64,000 bases of DNA. Origin: Flavobacterium panacis (GTDB taxonomy: Bacteria; Bacteroidota; Bacteroidia; Flavobacteriales; Flavobacteriaceae). The translations under genes and the position numbers were made by a program. Shown one piece after another: positions 37,739 through 46,000 of the stretch. Numbering within the stretch: position 1 is the stretch's first letter; the number at the start of each line of letters is the position of its first letter. Location: NCBI RefSeq assembly GCF_024649945.1, contig NZ_JANKMS010000003.1, forward strand, positions 62,001 through 126,000. The letters are read 5' to 3'. The notes beneath the pieces are model-generated. The model made no database searches. It saw only the letters and a program-made list of their open reading frames with translations, and was not told the DNA's origin.

Positions 37739-38653
37739 ATGTTGCAATTAAATGTAAAGAACGAAACTTCGCGGCTTCGCGCCGTAGTTTTGGGTTCTGC
37801 TGTTCATAATGGGCCGACTCCAACACTGGAGGAAGCTTACGATCCTAAGTCATTGGAGCATATTAAAGCAGGAACTTATCCTGTAGAAAAAGATATGGTT
37901 GCTGAAATGGATGCTTTTAATGCCGTTTTTCAGAAATATGATGTAACTGTTTATCGTCCGGAAATGATCGAAAATTACAATCAAATATTTGCTAGAGATA
38001 TTGGTTTTGTAATTGATGACGTTTTTGTGAAGTCTAATATTCTTCCAGATAGAGAAAGAGAATTAGATGCGATTCAATATGTAATTGATCAAATTAATCC
38101 CTTAAAAGTAGTACGTCCGCCAGAAGAAGTTCATATAGAAGGGGGAGATGTAATGCTTTGGAACGACCATATTTTTATCGGAACTTATAAAGGAAGTGAT
38201 TATAAAGATTATATTACGGCAAGAACTAATATGCAGGGGGTAAATTATATCAAAGAATTGTTTCCAAATAAAATTGTGAAAGAATTTGATTTGGTAAAAT
38301 CTAAATTGGAAGCAAGAGATAATGCATTGCATTTGGATTGTTGTTTTCAACCAGTAGGGAAAGATAAAGGTATTATCTATAAAAGAGGTTTCCGTGAAGA
38401 AGCAGATTATCTTTACTTAGTGAAGCTTTTTGGAAAAGAAAATTTGTTTCATATCGAAAGAAATGAAATGTACAATATGTTTTCTAATGTATTTTCAATT
38501 GATGAAAATGTAGTGGTTTCTGAAAAGAATTTTACTCGTTTGAACAACTGGCTTCGTGAAAATGGATTTACAGTTGAAGAAATTCCTTATGCTGAAATTG
38601 CAAAACAAGAAGGTTTGCTGAGATGTTCAACTTTGCCGTTAATTAGAGACTAA
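37739..38653 (+). CDS. Arginine deiminase-fold hydrolase (amidinotransferase/dimethylargininase family)
   Basis: The 304-residue protein belongs to the pentein superfamily, which hydrolyses or transfers guanidino groups. Visible features are RLRAVVLGSA at the start, FARDIGFVID, the acidic EGGDVMLW motif, a histidine in NALHLDCCF and the nucleophilic cysteine near the end in GLLRCSTLPL. These are the expected Glu/Asp, His and Cys of the catalytic set. Substrate could be arginine, methylated arginine or a related compound and cannot be decided here. It sits just upstream of a second pentein gene, with a long inverted repeat between them. Confidence 0.82.
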   Translation: MLQLNVKNETSRLRAVVLGSAVHNGPTPTLEEAYDPKSLEHIKAGTYPVEKDMVAEMDAFNAVFQKYDVTVYRPEMIENYNQIFARDIGFVIDDVFVKSNILPDRERELDAIQYVIDQINPLKVVRPPEEVHIEGGDVMLWNDHIFIGTYKGSDYKDYITARTNMQGVNYIKELFPNKIVKEFDLVKSKLEARDNALHLDCCFQPVGKDKGIIYKRGFREEADYLYLVKLFGKENLFHIERNEMYNMFSNVFSIDENVVVSEKNFTRLNNWLRENGFTVEEIPYAEIAKQEGLLRCSTLPLIRD

Positions 38654-38666
38654 AAATTAGTTTTAA

Positions 38667-38713
38667 GTTTCAGGTTTCAAGTTGCCAAAAACTTGAAACT
38701 TGGAACCTGAAAC
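38667..38713. repeat. Imperfect inverted repeat between two pentein genes
   Basis: GTTTCAGGTTTCAAGTT (38667-38683) faces a 24-base complement (38690-38713) that carries an extra GGAACTT-like insertion. The arms pair as GTTTCAGGTT and TTTCAAGTT with a bulge. No long T-run follows. The word AACTTGAAAC and its variants recur inside the arms. It could be a terminator-like structure or a copy of a dispersed intergenic repeat. Confidence 0.6.
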
Positions 38714-38729
38714 AAAAAATATAAAAATA

Positions 38730-39665
38730 ATGAAACAAACTACTAATGCTATCGTGATGATTCGTCCAGTTGCATTCAGAATGAATGAACAGACTGCTGT
38801 AAATAATTATTATCAAAAAGTATTAGACGGACTTTTACCAAGTACTGTTAATGCTAAGGCGCAACAAGAATTTGATACTTTTGTTGAAAAACTAAGAGCA
38901 GTTGGAGTTGATGTAACTGTTGTAGATGATAATTTAGAAACCGATACGCCGGATAGTATTTTTCCAAATAATTGGGTTTCATTTCATGAAAATGGAGATG
39001 TAGCACTTTATCCAATGTTTGCAGAAAATCGACGTAAGGAACGTCGCGAAGATATTTTAGATACTTTGGAAGAAAAAGGATTTGAAATTACAGAAATAAT
39101 GGATTATACTTCTGCTGAAGAAGATGGCATTTTTTTGGAGGGAACAGGAAGTTTGTTGTTGGACAGAGCTAATGGAAAAGCATATTGTGCTTTGTCTCCA
39201 AGAGCTGACGAAGAATTGTTTATAGAATTCTGCGAAGACTTTGACTATGCTCCAGTTATTTTTGAAGCTTTTCAAACTGTTGATGGAGAACGTAAACTAA
39301 TTTATCATACCAACGTAATGATGTGTTTAGGTGAAACTTTTGCTGTTATCTGCGCTGATTCTATTGATGATAAGAAAGAGCGTAAAATGGTTTTAGATAA
39401 TCTGAAAGATGATAAAAAAGAAATCATTCTAATTACAGAAGATCAAGTAAATAATTTCGCTGGAAATATGCTTGAAGTTCGCGGTACAAATGATAAAAGA
39501 TATATCGTAATGAGTGCTTCTGCGCACCAGAGTTTGACTCCAAAACAAATAGCGCAATTAGAAAATCATGCTGAAATTTTGAGTTCAAGTTTAGATACAA
39601 TTGAGGCTTGTGGAGGTGGAAGTGCCAGATGTATGATGGCTGAAGTTTTCTTGCCAAGAAGCTAG
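38730..39665 (+). CDS. ctlX: CtlX-like arginine deiminase-fold hydrolase
   Basis: ATG 38730 (MKQTTNAIVMIRPVAFRMNE) is preferred over a TTG at 38700 that lies in the inverted repeat; it gives 311 residues. The protein matches the citrulline-utilisation hydrolase type of the pentein family. It has the TPDSIFPNNWVSFH segment, the acidic FLEGTGSLLLDRANG motif, YHTNVMMCLG with the catalytic His region, and a C-terminal Cys in ACGGGSARCMMAEVF. The role in arginine or citrulline breakdown is inferred from the family. A long bidirectional terminator follows. Confidence 0.85.
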   Translation: MKQTTNAIVMIRPVAFRMNEQTAVNNYYQKVLDGLLPSTVNAKAQQEFDTFVEKLRAVGVDVTVVDDNLETDTPDSIFPNNWVSFHENGDVALYPMFAENRRKERREDILDTLEEKGFEITEIMDYTSAEEDGIFLEGTGSLLLDRANGKAYCALSPRADEELFIEFCEDFDYAPVIFEAFQTVDGERKLIYHTNVMMCLGETFAVICADSIDDKKERKMVLDNLKDDKKEIILITEDQVNNFAGNMLEVRGTNDKRYIVMSASAHQSLTPKQIAQLENHAEILSSSLDTIEACGGGSARCMMAEVFLPRS

Positions 39666-39683
39666 AATGAAAATATGATAAGA

Positions 39684-39719
39684 AAAAGGGATAAAATCAT
39701 CAATGATTTTATCCCTTTT
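39684..39719. terminator. Bidirectional terminator between ctlX and marC
   Basis: AAAAGGGATAAAATCAT (39684-39700) and its perfect complement (39703-39719) form a 17-pair stem with a two-base loop. A/T-rich flanks on both sides let it serve the two convergent genes. Confidence 0.92.
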
Positions 39720-39738
39720 CTTTTAGAAATACTTTTAA

Positions 39739-40365
39739 TTAGAAATTCCCTTTAATAATATTTACAATTGCACTGACGATATATTGAATTCCAATTGAAA
39801 TAACTATAAAACCAACTATTCTAGAGATGGCAACTATTCCTGATGCTCCTAGAATTCTAGCTAAATAATGTGCACTTTTAAGAATTGCAAAAATAGCAAC
39901 TGCAATTGCAAGGATTGCTAACGAGGAAATAATGATTTCATTTAATTCATGATGTTCTTGATAGAAAGCAATTAAAAGAGACATGGATCCTGGGCCAGCA
40001 AGCATTGGAATTGCTAAAGGTGTTAATGCAATATCATTTCTGTGTTGCGCTTCGTTTTCAATTTTTTTGTTGATTCCTCGTTTTTTGTTGAATTTTCCAG
40101 AAAGTAAAGAAAAACCTGAATTTACAATTACAATTCCGCCCGCAATTCTTAGTGCATCGATACTGATTCCAAAAAAAGTTAAAACATATTGGCCAATAAA
40201 ATAAGAAACCAATAATATGATAAAAACATTGATTGCTGTCCAAAGTGAGATTCTGGATCTTTCTTTCTGGGAATCATGCTGAGTTAATCCGACAAAAATA
40301 GGTACGGTTCCGATTGGATTTAATACCGAAAATAAAGCGGCAAATAAATAGATGAATAATTCCAT
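39739..40365 (-). CDS. MarC family integral membrane protein
   Basis: The 208-residue protein has six hydrophobic helices and the MarC/UPF0056 pattern: LFAALFSVLNPIGTVPIFVG at the N-terminus, RIAGGIVIVNSGFSLLSGK, and IALTPLAIPMLAGPGSMSLL in the middle. The repeated NPIG and AGPG motifs mark the two halves. The family resembles small-molecule transporters, but its substrate is unknown, and the early link to multiple antibiotic resistance is not supported. It is convergent with ctlX and divergent from the CoA-binding gene. Confidence 0.9.
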   Translation of the reverse strand: MELFIYLFAALFSVLNPIGTVPIFVGLTQHDSQKERSRISLWTAINVFIILLVSYFIGQYVLTFFGISIDALRIAGGIVIVNSGFSLLSGKFNKKRGINKKIENEAQHRNDIALTPLAIPMLAGPGSMSLLIAFYQEHHELNEIIISSLAILAIAVAIFAILKSAHYLARILGASGIVAISRIVGFIVISIGIQYIVSAIVNIIKGNF

Positions 40366-40492
40366 AAAGTTTGGGTTAGTGGAGTAAATGTAGTTATTTT
40401 TTAATGTCTTTATGCTAAAATATGTTATGATAATGTTTTTGTTGTTTTAGATTCTGAATCAAATACGTAAAGTTTAAATCGTTCTTTTTGAT

Positions 40493-40500
40493 TACTTTTG
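40493..40500 (+). promoter_or_regulatory. -7 box close to the CoA-binding protein start
   Basis: TACTTTTG, perfect consensus, ends eight bases before the first ATG (40509). If the first ATG is used, the leader is only a few bases long. A clear -33 box is missing. Confidence 0.45.
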
Positions 40501-40508
40501 CAGTCTAA

Positions 40509-40883
40509 ATGAAAATAATGAAAAGTAAAAAAACATTAGTTATAGGAGTATCTACAAATCCAGAACGTTATTCTTACCGAGCTGTAAATATGCTTGTTGG
40601 AAAAGGACATTCTGTTTTGGCAATAGGACAAAAGGCGGGTGAGGTTGCTGGAGTAAAAATTCAGACTAAAGCGATACCTGTTAAAAATATAGATACTATT
40701 ACTTTATATTTAAATCCTGTTCGCCAAAGAGATTATTATAATTACATCATCGAAGCAAAGCCAAAGAGAGTTGTTTTTAATCCAGGAACTGAGAATCCTG
40801 AATTGTATCAATTATTGGAATTAAATGATATTGAGGTTGAAGTAGCTTGTACACTTGTTCTGTTGGCAACGAATCAGTATTAA
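40509..40883 (+). CDS. CoA-binding domain protein (YccU-like)
   Basis: The 124-residue protein is a small Rossmann-fold CoA_binding domain (LVIGVSTNPERYSYRAVNML near the N-terminus; VFNPGTENPELYQLLELNDI and EVACTLVLL at the end). It is shorter than YccU of E. coli but has the same core. Ligand and function are unknown for most members. The start may be 40509 or the second ATG at 40518; the latter gives a more usual N-terminus. Confidence 0.85.
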   Translation: MKIMKSKKTLVIGVSTNPERYSYRAVNMLVGKGHSVLAIGQKAGEVAGVKIQTKAIPVKNIDTITLYLNPVRQRDYYNYIIEAKPKRVVFNPGTENPELYQLLELNDIEVEVACTLVLLATNQY

Positions 40884-41021
40884 TATAGCTTGTTGGGATA
40901 GTTTTTAGGTAATTGAAAAAATGATTTATCATTTAGTTTTTAATTAAGCTAAAGGTTTTCTTACGCAATATTTATTAGTCTTGAATTTAGTTGGAAATGC
41001 CAGCTAAGTCATTAAAAGTAT

Positions 41022-41029
41022 TACTTTTG
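41022..41029 (+). promoter_or_regulatory. recR -7 box abutting the start codon
   Basis: TACTTTTG, perfect consensus, is followed by five bases (TCGCT) and the recR ATG at 41035, predicting a leaderless or nearly leaderless message. No clear -33 TTTG is seen. Confidence 0.5.
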
Positions 41030-41034
41030 TCGCT

Positions 41035-41655
41035 ATGGAATTTTCATCAAAATTAATTGAAAAAGCGGTTAACGAAATGTCACAATTACCGGGTATTGGT
41101 AAACGTACAGCACTTCGACTGGTTCTTCATTTGCTTAAACAGCCAAAAGAGCAGACTTCTTTTTTGTCTCAAGCGTTATTAACGATGCGTGAGGATATTA
41201 AATTTTGTGAAAGCTGTCATAATATTTCGGACACCAAGCTCTGCGAGATATGTGCTAACAGCCTTAGAAATCATGAAACTATTTGTGTAGTTGAAGATAT
41301 TCGAGATGTAATGGCAATAGAAAACACAGGGCAGTTTAAGGGGGTCTATCATGTTCTTGGAGGGAAAATTTCACCAATAGAGGGTGTAGGGCCAAACCAG
41401 TTAAATATTTCAAGTTTGGTGGATAAAGCAAAATCTGGAAAAGTAACTGAAATAATTTTTGCTTTAAGTTCGACTATGGAAGGTGATACAACAAATTTTT
41501 ATATCTATAAACAAATTGCAGATTTAGAGATTGTAGTCTCAACAATTGCAAGAGGAATATCGGTGGGAGATGAATTGGAATATGCTGATGAAATTACATT
41601 AGGAAGAAGTATTTTGCATAGGGTTCCTTTTGAAAAAACGTTTAAAAACAATTAA
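41035..41655 (+). CDS. recR: Recombination protein RecR
   Basis: The 206-residue protein loads RecA at gaps with RecF/RecO. It shows the helix-hairpin-helix ([20 protein letters not shown]), the four-cysteine zinc finger ([18 protein letters not shown]58 onward), and the Toprim domain ([40 protein letters not shown]). Length is normal. It is the last housekeeping gene before the polysaccharide locus. Confidence 0.97.
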   Translation: MEFSSKLIEKAVNEMSQLPGIGKRTALRLVLHLLKQPKEQTSFLSQALLTMREDIKFCESCHNISDTKLCEICANSLRNHETICVVEDIRDVMAIENTGQFKGVYHVLGGKISPIEGVGPNQLNISSLVDKAKSGKVTEIIFALSSTMEGDTTNFYIYKQIADLEIVVSTIARGISVGDELEYADEITLGRSILHRVPFEKTFKNN

Positions 41656-41703
41656 CTAAACTCCAAATGCTATCTGTTTTTTCTAGAGATTATAAGGAAG
41701 AAC

Positions 41704-41711
41704 TATATTTG
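41704..41711 (+). promoter_or_regulatory. Promoter box for the first polysaccharide unit
   Basis: TATATTTG (perfect) lies 16 bases before the export lipoprotein ATG at 41728. The leader is too short for a structured antitermination site, in contrast with the second unit at 48.1 kb. Confidence 0.55.
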
Positions 41712-41727
41712 CGATAAAATAAAACTA

Positions 41728-42519
41728 ATGACAAGAAAAAGCTGTTATCTATTCTTATTAATTTCGATGCTATTTACTTCGTGTATTCCGATTAAAGATT
41801 TGGTTTATCTTCAGGATAAAAGTACTTCAAGTGAGCAAAATGCTATCTCGGTAGTAGAGTCTAAACCATATAGATTGCAGGTTAATGATATTATAACTAT
41901 TAAGATGAAAGCAATAGATCCGAAATTGGTTTCTATCTTTAATGCAACTAATAATGAGGGGCAAACTCAAATAAACGAACCTAATCTGTATTTTGATGGT
42001 TTTACAGTTGATGATCATGGCAATATAAGAATTCCTATCTTAGGTGAGATAAATGTTATTGGTTATACCCTTGAAGAAGTTCGTGTAAAAATTGAAAAAA
42101 AATTATTAGAAGAATATTTTAAAAGTGAGGCTAATATTTTTGTTACTGTAAAATTAGCAGGATTCAGATATACTATAAATGGAGAAGTGGGGAGTACAGG
42201 TACAAAAATTTTGTTCAAAGATAATGTGACAATCTTAGATGCTATTGCAAATGCTGGAGATATTACCACGGTTGGAAATAGAAAGGAAGTAACAGTAATT
42301 CGTCAGACTCCAACAGGAGTTCAAATGAATGATGTTGACCTCACAGATGTAAATGTAATGAAATCTCCCTATTATTATCTACAACCAAATGATTATATCT
42401 ACGTAAAGCCTTTAAGGCAAAAAACTTGGGGAACTGGTCAGACAGGGATACAGTCTATTGGAACGATAATTACATTATTATCGTTAGCGACTACTGTATA
42501 CCTTATTATAAAAAATTAA
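41728..42519 (+). CDS. Polysaccharide export outer-membrane lipoprotein (Wza family)
   Basis: The 263-residue lipoprotein has its lipobox at LLISMLFTSC (C19). The Poly_export domain (about 48-145) contains YRLQVNDIITIKMKAIDPKL and DDHGNIRIPILGEINVIGYT. One SLBB domain follows (about 147-230, FRYTINGEVGSTGTKI and ANAGDITTVGNRKEVTVIRQ). A C-terminal hydrophobic helix (about 240-262) would cross the outer membrane as in Wza. It forms the exit channel for a surface polysaccharide and is paired with the Wzc-type kinase gene, 15 bases downstream. It is shorter than E. coli Wza (379). Confidence 0.92.
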   Translation: MTRKSCYLFLLISMLFTSCIPIKDLVYLQDKSTSSEQNAISVVESKPYRLQVNDIITIKMKAIDPKLVSIFNATNNEGQTQINEPNLYFDGFTVDDHGNIRIPILGEINVIGYTLEEVRVKIEKKLLEEYFKSEANIFVTVKLAGFRYTINGEVGSTGTKILFKDNVTILDAIANAGDITTVGNRKEVTVIRQTPTGVQMNDVDLTDVNVMKSPYYYLQPNDYIYVKPLRQKTWGTGQTGIQSIGTIITLLSLATTVYLIIKN

Positions 42520-42534
42520 AAATAGATTTTAAAA

Positions 42535-44982
42535 ATGTTAGATATTAAAGACTTTGCCATTTTTGAAAATCATTCCAATTTTGATTTTAAGGGTTTTCTG
42601 TTAAGAATTATCAGCTACTGGAAGTGGTTTGTTGTTAGTTTGATTATTGCATTTACCATTGCTTATCAAGTAAACATCCGTAAAGAAAAAATTTATGGAA
42701 TGCAAACTATGATTTCTATAAAAGAACAAAGCAATCCATTTTTTACATCTACTACAAGTTTAGTTTTTAATTGGGGCGGGGTTTCAGATCAAGTAAACGG
42801 AATTTCTACAATTTTAAAATCAAGATCTCATAACGAATTGGTGGTTGATAAACTACAATTTTATATTGATTATTTGGAACAGGGTGATTATAATTTAATT
42901 GATTCCTATGGAGCTGTTCCTTTTTATGTTGATATTGATAAAACAAAAGGACAGTTAGTTAATACTTTAATAAAGATTAAATTTCTTAGTGAAAGTGTAT
43001 ATCAAATTGAAATTCCTTTTGAAAGTAATTCAGTTTCATTAATTACTTATAGTACGAATTCTTACAGTAACACTTCTGTGCAATTAGGAAGTTTTTCTAA
43101 AAAATACAAAGTTGGGGAGATTGTTAATCTTCCTTTTTTAAATTGGAAACTTCAAATAAAGGACAATCTTGGGTTTTATAAAGGTAAAGAGTATTTTGTC
43201 AAATTTAATGACTTTGATGGAACTGTATCCAGATATCGAGGAGTGTCAGTCGAATCTGATAAAGGAAGTGGGTCGATTTTAAATTTGTCCATGCAGGGAA
43301 CAAATAAGGCAAGAATGGTTGATTATTTGAACTCCACTGTAAAGATGCTTATTAAACTGCAGCTAGATGGGAAAAACCAATTTGCGACAAACACTATTCG
43401 ATTTATTGATAGTACTTTGGTTGCAATGGAACATCAGTTAAAACAAACGGGTAATGAATTAAAGTCTTTTCAGAAAGATAAAAATATTTTTCAAATAGAA
43501 GATGGTGGTGCTCAGGTCTCAGAAAAAATAATGGGTTTTGACGTAGAAAAAGACCAGGCAACTAGGAAAATAGCGTATTATAATTCATTAAAATCATATT
43601 TAAATAATAGTGGGGATTATTCTAGGCTACCAGCGCCTTCGGTAGCAGGAATCGAAGATCCTAATATTGTAGCAAATGTTTCAAAATTAATAGGGCTTTC
43701 TACTCAAAGATCTGAGATGGCCTATGCTGTAAAAAGCGAAAAAATATTTAAAGATTTTGATAATCAAATGGAGGCAGTTAAAAATGTTCTTCAGGAGAAT
43801 ATAGCAACAGCAAAATCTTCGTTATTGTATGACTTGTCTTTGGTAAATGCAAAAATTGGACAAGCGGAAAGTACAGTTCGAAAACTTCCTGTTGAACAAC
43901 AAGAGTTGCTAAAGATTAAAAGAAAATACGATTTAAATGATAATATTTACACGGCATTTCTTCAAAAGAGAAATGAAGCTGAAATAGTAAAAGCATCTAA
44001 TTTATCTGATATTCACTTTATTGATCCTGCAAAAGATATTGGAGATGGTTTGATTGGGCCTAAAACATCAGCAAATTATATATTAGCTCTATTTTTGGGT
44101 ATCTTAATACCATTGCTATTTGTTTTTGCAATTTTCTTTATAAATAATTCTATTCAGAATGCTGAAGATATAAGTAAGTTAACTCAAATACCTTTACTTG
44201 GAGTAATTGGTGTAAATAAAGATTCTCTTAATCTGGCAGTTTTTGATAAGCCAAAGTCGGCCCTTTCGGAAGCCTTTAGAGGAGTTCGTTCCTCTCTTCA
44301 GTTTTTGTATAAAAAACAGCAAGTGAGCGGCTCTAAAACTTTAATGATTACATCTTCTATTAGTGGGGAAGGAAAGACATTTTGTTCTATAAATATTGCA
44401 ACCGTTTTTGCTTTAAGTGAAAAGAAAACTGTAATTGTTGGTTTGGATTTGAGAAAGCCAAGACTTGCAGATGAATTTCAATTAAATACACATCTTGGAG
44501 TTGTTAATTATCTGATTAGACAGAATAGCTTAGAAGAAATTACAAATTCAACGACTATTCCAAATTTAGATGTGATTCTTTCTGGACCAATTCCTCCTAA
44601 TCCTTCAGAGCTTATTTTAAATGATGCTATGAAGGAATTCATAGATGAATTAAAACAAAAGTATGACTACATTATTTTGGATACACCTCCGGTTGGTTTA
44701 GTTTCGGATTCATTAGAGTTAGTTCAGTTTTCGGACGTTATATTGTATATAGTGAGACAAAACTATACCAAAAAAGAGATGATAACGTTGTTAAATAATA
44801 GAGTAAAACGTGGCGAGCTTAATAATGTTAGTATTATACTAAACGGTTACGAAAACAAAGCTAAATATGGAGGAGCTTATGGTTATGGATATGGTTACGG
44901 AGCATATTCAAATGGTTATCATGAAGAAGAAATAAAGCTTGGTTTTTGGAAGACACTTTTTAATAGATTTAGAAAAAGCTAA
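42535..44982 (+). CDS. Wzc-type polysaccharide copolymerase with tyrosine kinase domain
   Basis: The 815-residue inner-membrane protein has an N-terminal Wzz domain with a first membrane helix (about 30-47), long periplasmic coiled-coil segments (about 280-480) and a second helix (about 509-532). A cytoplasmic BY-kinase domain follows. It contains Walker A SSISGEGKT (K614), Walker A' VIVGLDLRKPR and Walker B YIILDTPPVGLV. Near the C-terminus is a tyrosine/glycine cluster (YGGAYGYGYGYGAYSNGY), the usual site of autophosphorylation. It controls chain length and export with the upstream Wza-like lipoprotein. Confidence 0.95.
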   Translation: MLDIKDFAIFENHSNFDFKGFLLRIISYWKWFVVSLIIAFTIAYQVNIRKEKIYGMQTMISIKEQSNPFFTSTTSLVFNWGGVSDQVNGISTILKSRSHNELVVDKLQFYIDYLEQGDYNLIDSYGAVPFYVDIDKTKGQLVNTLIKIKFLSESVYQIEIPFESNSVSLITYSTNSYSNTSVQLGSFSKKYKVGEIVNLPFLNWKLQIKDNLGFYKGKEYFVKFNDFDGTVSRYRGVSVESDKGSGSILNLSMQGTNKARMVDYLNSTVKMLIKLQLDGKNQFATNTIRFIDSTLVAMEHQLKQTGNELKSFQKDKNIFQIEDGGAQVSEKIMGFDVEKDQATRKIAYYNSLKSYLNNSGDYSRLPAPSVAGIEDPNIVANVSKLIGLSTQRSEMAYAVKSEKIFKDFDNQMEAVKNVLQENIATAKSSLLYDLSLVNAKIGQAESTVRKLPVEQQELLKIKRKYDLNDNIYTAFLQKRNEAEIVKASNLSDIHFIDPAKDIGDGLIGPKTSANYILALFLGILIPLLFVFAIFFINNSIQNAEDISKLTQIPLLGVIGVNKDSLNLAVFDKPKSALSEAFRGVRSSLQFLYKKQQVSGSKTLMITSSISGEGKTFCSINIATVFALSEKKTVIVGLDLRKPRLADEFQLNTHLGVVNYLIRQNSLEEITNSTTIPNLDVILSGPIPPNPSELILNDAMKEFIDELKQKYDYIILDTPPVGLVSDSLELVQFSDVILYIVRQNYTKKEMITLLNNRVKRGELNNVSIILNGYENKAKYGGAYGYGYGYGAYSNGYHEEEIKLGFWKTLFNRFRKS

Positions 44983-44992
44983 TCTTTTACAA

Positions 44993-45976
44993 ATGGAAAA
45001 TTCAATAAAATATACAATTTTAATTACAGGAGGAGCTGGCTTTATAGGTTCAAATCTAACGGAGTATTTTTTAGAACAAGGTTACAAAGTAGTTTGTTTA
45101 GATAATTTTTCGACTGGACATCGTCATAATTTGAAAGATTTCTTGAGCAATCCTAATTTTAAATTAATTGAAGGAGATATTCGGAACTTTGAAGATTGTG
45201 TTTTGGCAGTAAAAGATGCAGATTATGTTTTGCATCAGGCGGCTTTAGGTTCTGTTCCGAGATCGATAAAAGATCCGATCACTACAAACGATGTCAATGT
45301 TTCCGGTTTTTTAAACATGCTCACGGCAGCTCGTGATGCAAAAGTAAAACGTTTTGTTTACGCAGCTAGTTCATCAACTTATGGAGATTCTCAAGGATTG
45401 CCAAAAGTAGAAGAAGTAATCGGTAAACCGTTGTCGCCTTATGCAATTACTAAATATGTAAACGAGCTATATGCCGAAATTTTTAGTAAAGCATATGGAT
45501 TGGAAGCAATTGGGCTAAGGTATTTTAATGTTTTTGGAAGAAAACAAGATCCTGATGGAGCTTATGCTGCAGTAATACCAAAATTTGTAAAGCAATTTAT
45601 GAATTATGAGAGTCCAGTAATTAATGGAGACGGAAATTACTCACGTGATTTTACATATATAGACAATGTAATTCAGATGAATGAATTAGCAATGACTAGC
45701 GAAAACCCTGAAGCTATTAATTCGGTTTATAATACTGCATTTGGAGATAGGAATACATTAAATGATTTGGTGAAATATTTAAAGGAATATTTGTCTGAAT
45801 TTGATTCAAAAATAAAAGATGTTTCTGTAATATATGGAGAAAATAGAGCAGGAGATATTCCACATTCATTAGCAAGTATTGAAAAAGCTAAAAAAGTACT
45901 AGGATACGATCCGAAATATTCTTTACAACAAGGATTGAAAGAAGCTGTTGGATGGTATTGGAATAATTTAAAATAA
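44993..45976 (+). CDS. UDP-N-acetylhexosamine 4-epimerase-like SDR (WbpP type)
   Basis: ATG 44993 is chosen over an earlier frame start inside the kinase gene, giving 327 residues. It is an extended short-chain dehydrogenase with TGGAGFIGSN for NAD binding, ASSSTYGDS for the catalytic Ser/Thr and the Y-x3-K motif in SPYAITKYVNE. LRYFNVFGRKQDPDGAYAAV fits the WbpP/WbgU group, which interconverts UDP-GlcNAc and UDP-GalNAc or their uronic acids. Pairing with nearby UDP-sugar dehydrogenases suggests it feeds uronic acid synthesis; the exact substrate is inferred. Confidence 0.88.
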   Translation: MENSIKYTILITGGAGFIGSNLTEYFLEQGYKVVCLDNFSTGHRHNLKDFLSNPNFKLIEGDIRNFEDCVLAVKDADYVLHQAALGSVPRSIKDPITTNDVNVSGFLNMLTAARDAKVKRFVYAASSSTYGDSQGLPKVEEVIGKPLSPYAITKYVNELYAEIFSKAYGLEAIGLRYFNVFGRKQDPDGAYAAVIPKFVKQFMNYESPVINGDGNYSRDFTYIDNVIQMNELAMTSENPEAINSVYNTAFGDRNTLNDLVKYLKEYLSEFDSKIKDVSVIYGENRAGDIPHSLASIEKAKKVLGYDPKYSLQQGLKEAVGWYWNNLK

Positions 45977-46000
45977 TAAGATCAAGATAATAAAAGGTCA

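Noticed and set aside
40919..40934. Small AAATGAT/ATCATTT hairpin after the CoA-binding gene
   Set aside because: Seven A/T-rich pairs and a short interrupted T-run; not convincing as a terminator.
44939..44992. Earlier in-frame start for the epimerase gene inside the kinase gene
   Set aside because: It would add 18 non-homologous residues; ATG 44993 places the NAD-binding motif at the normal distance.
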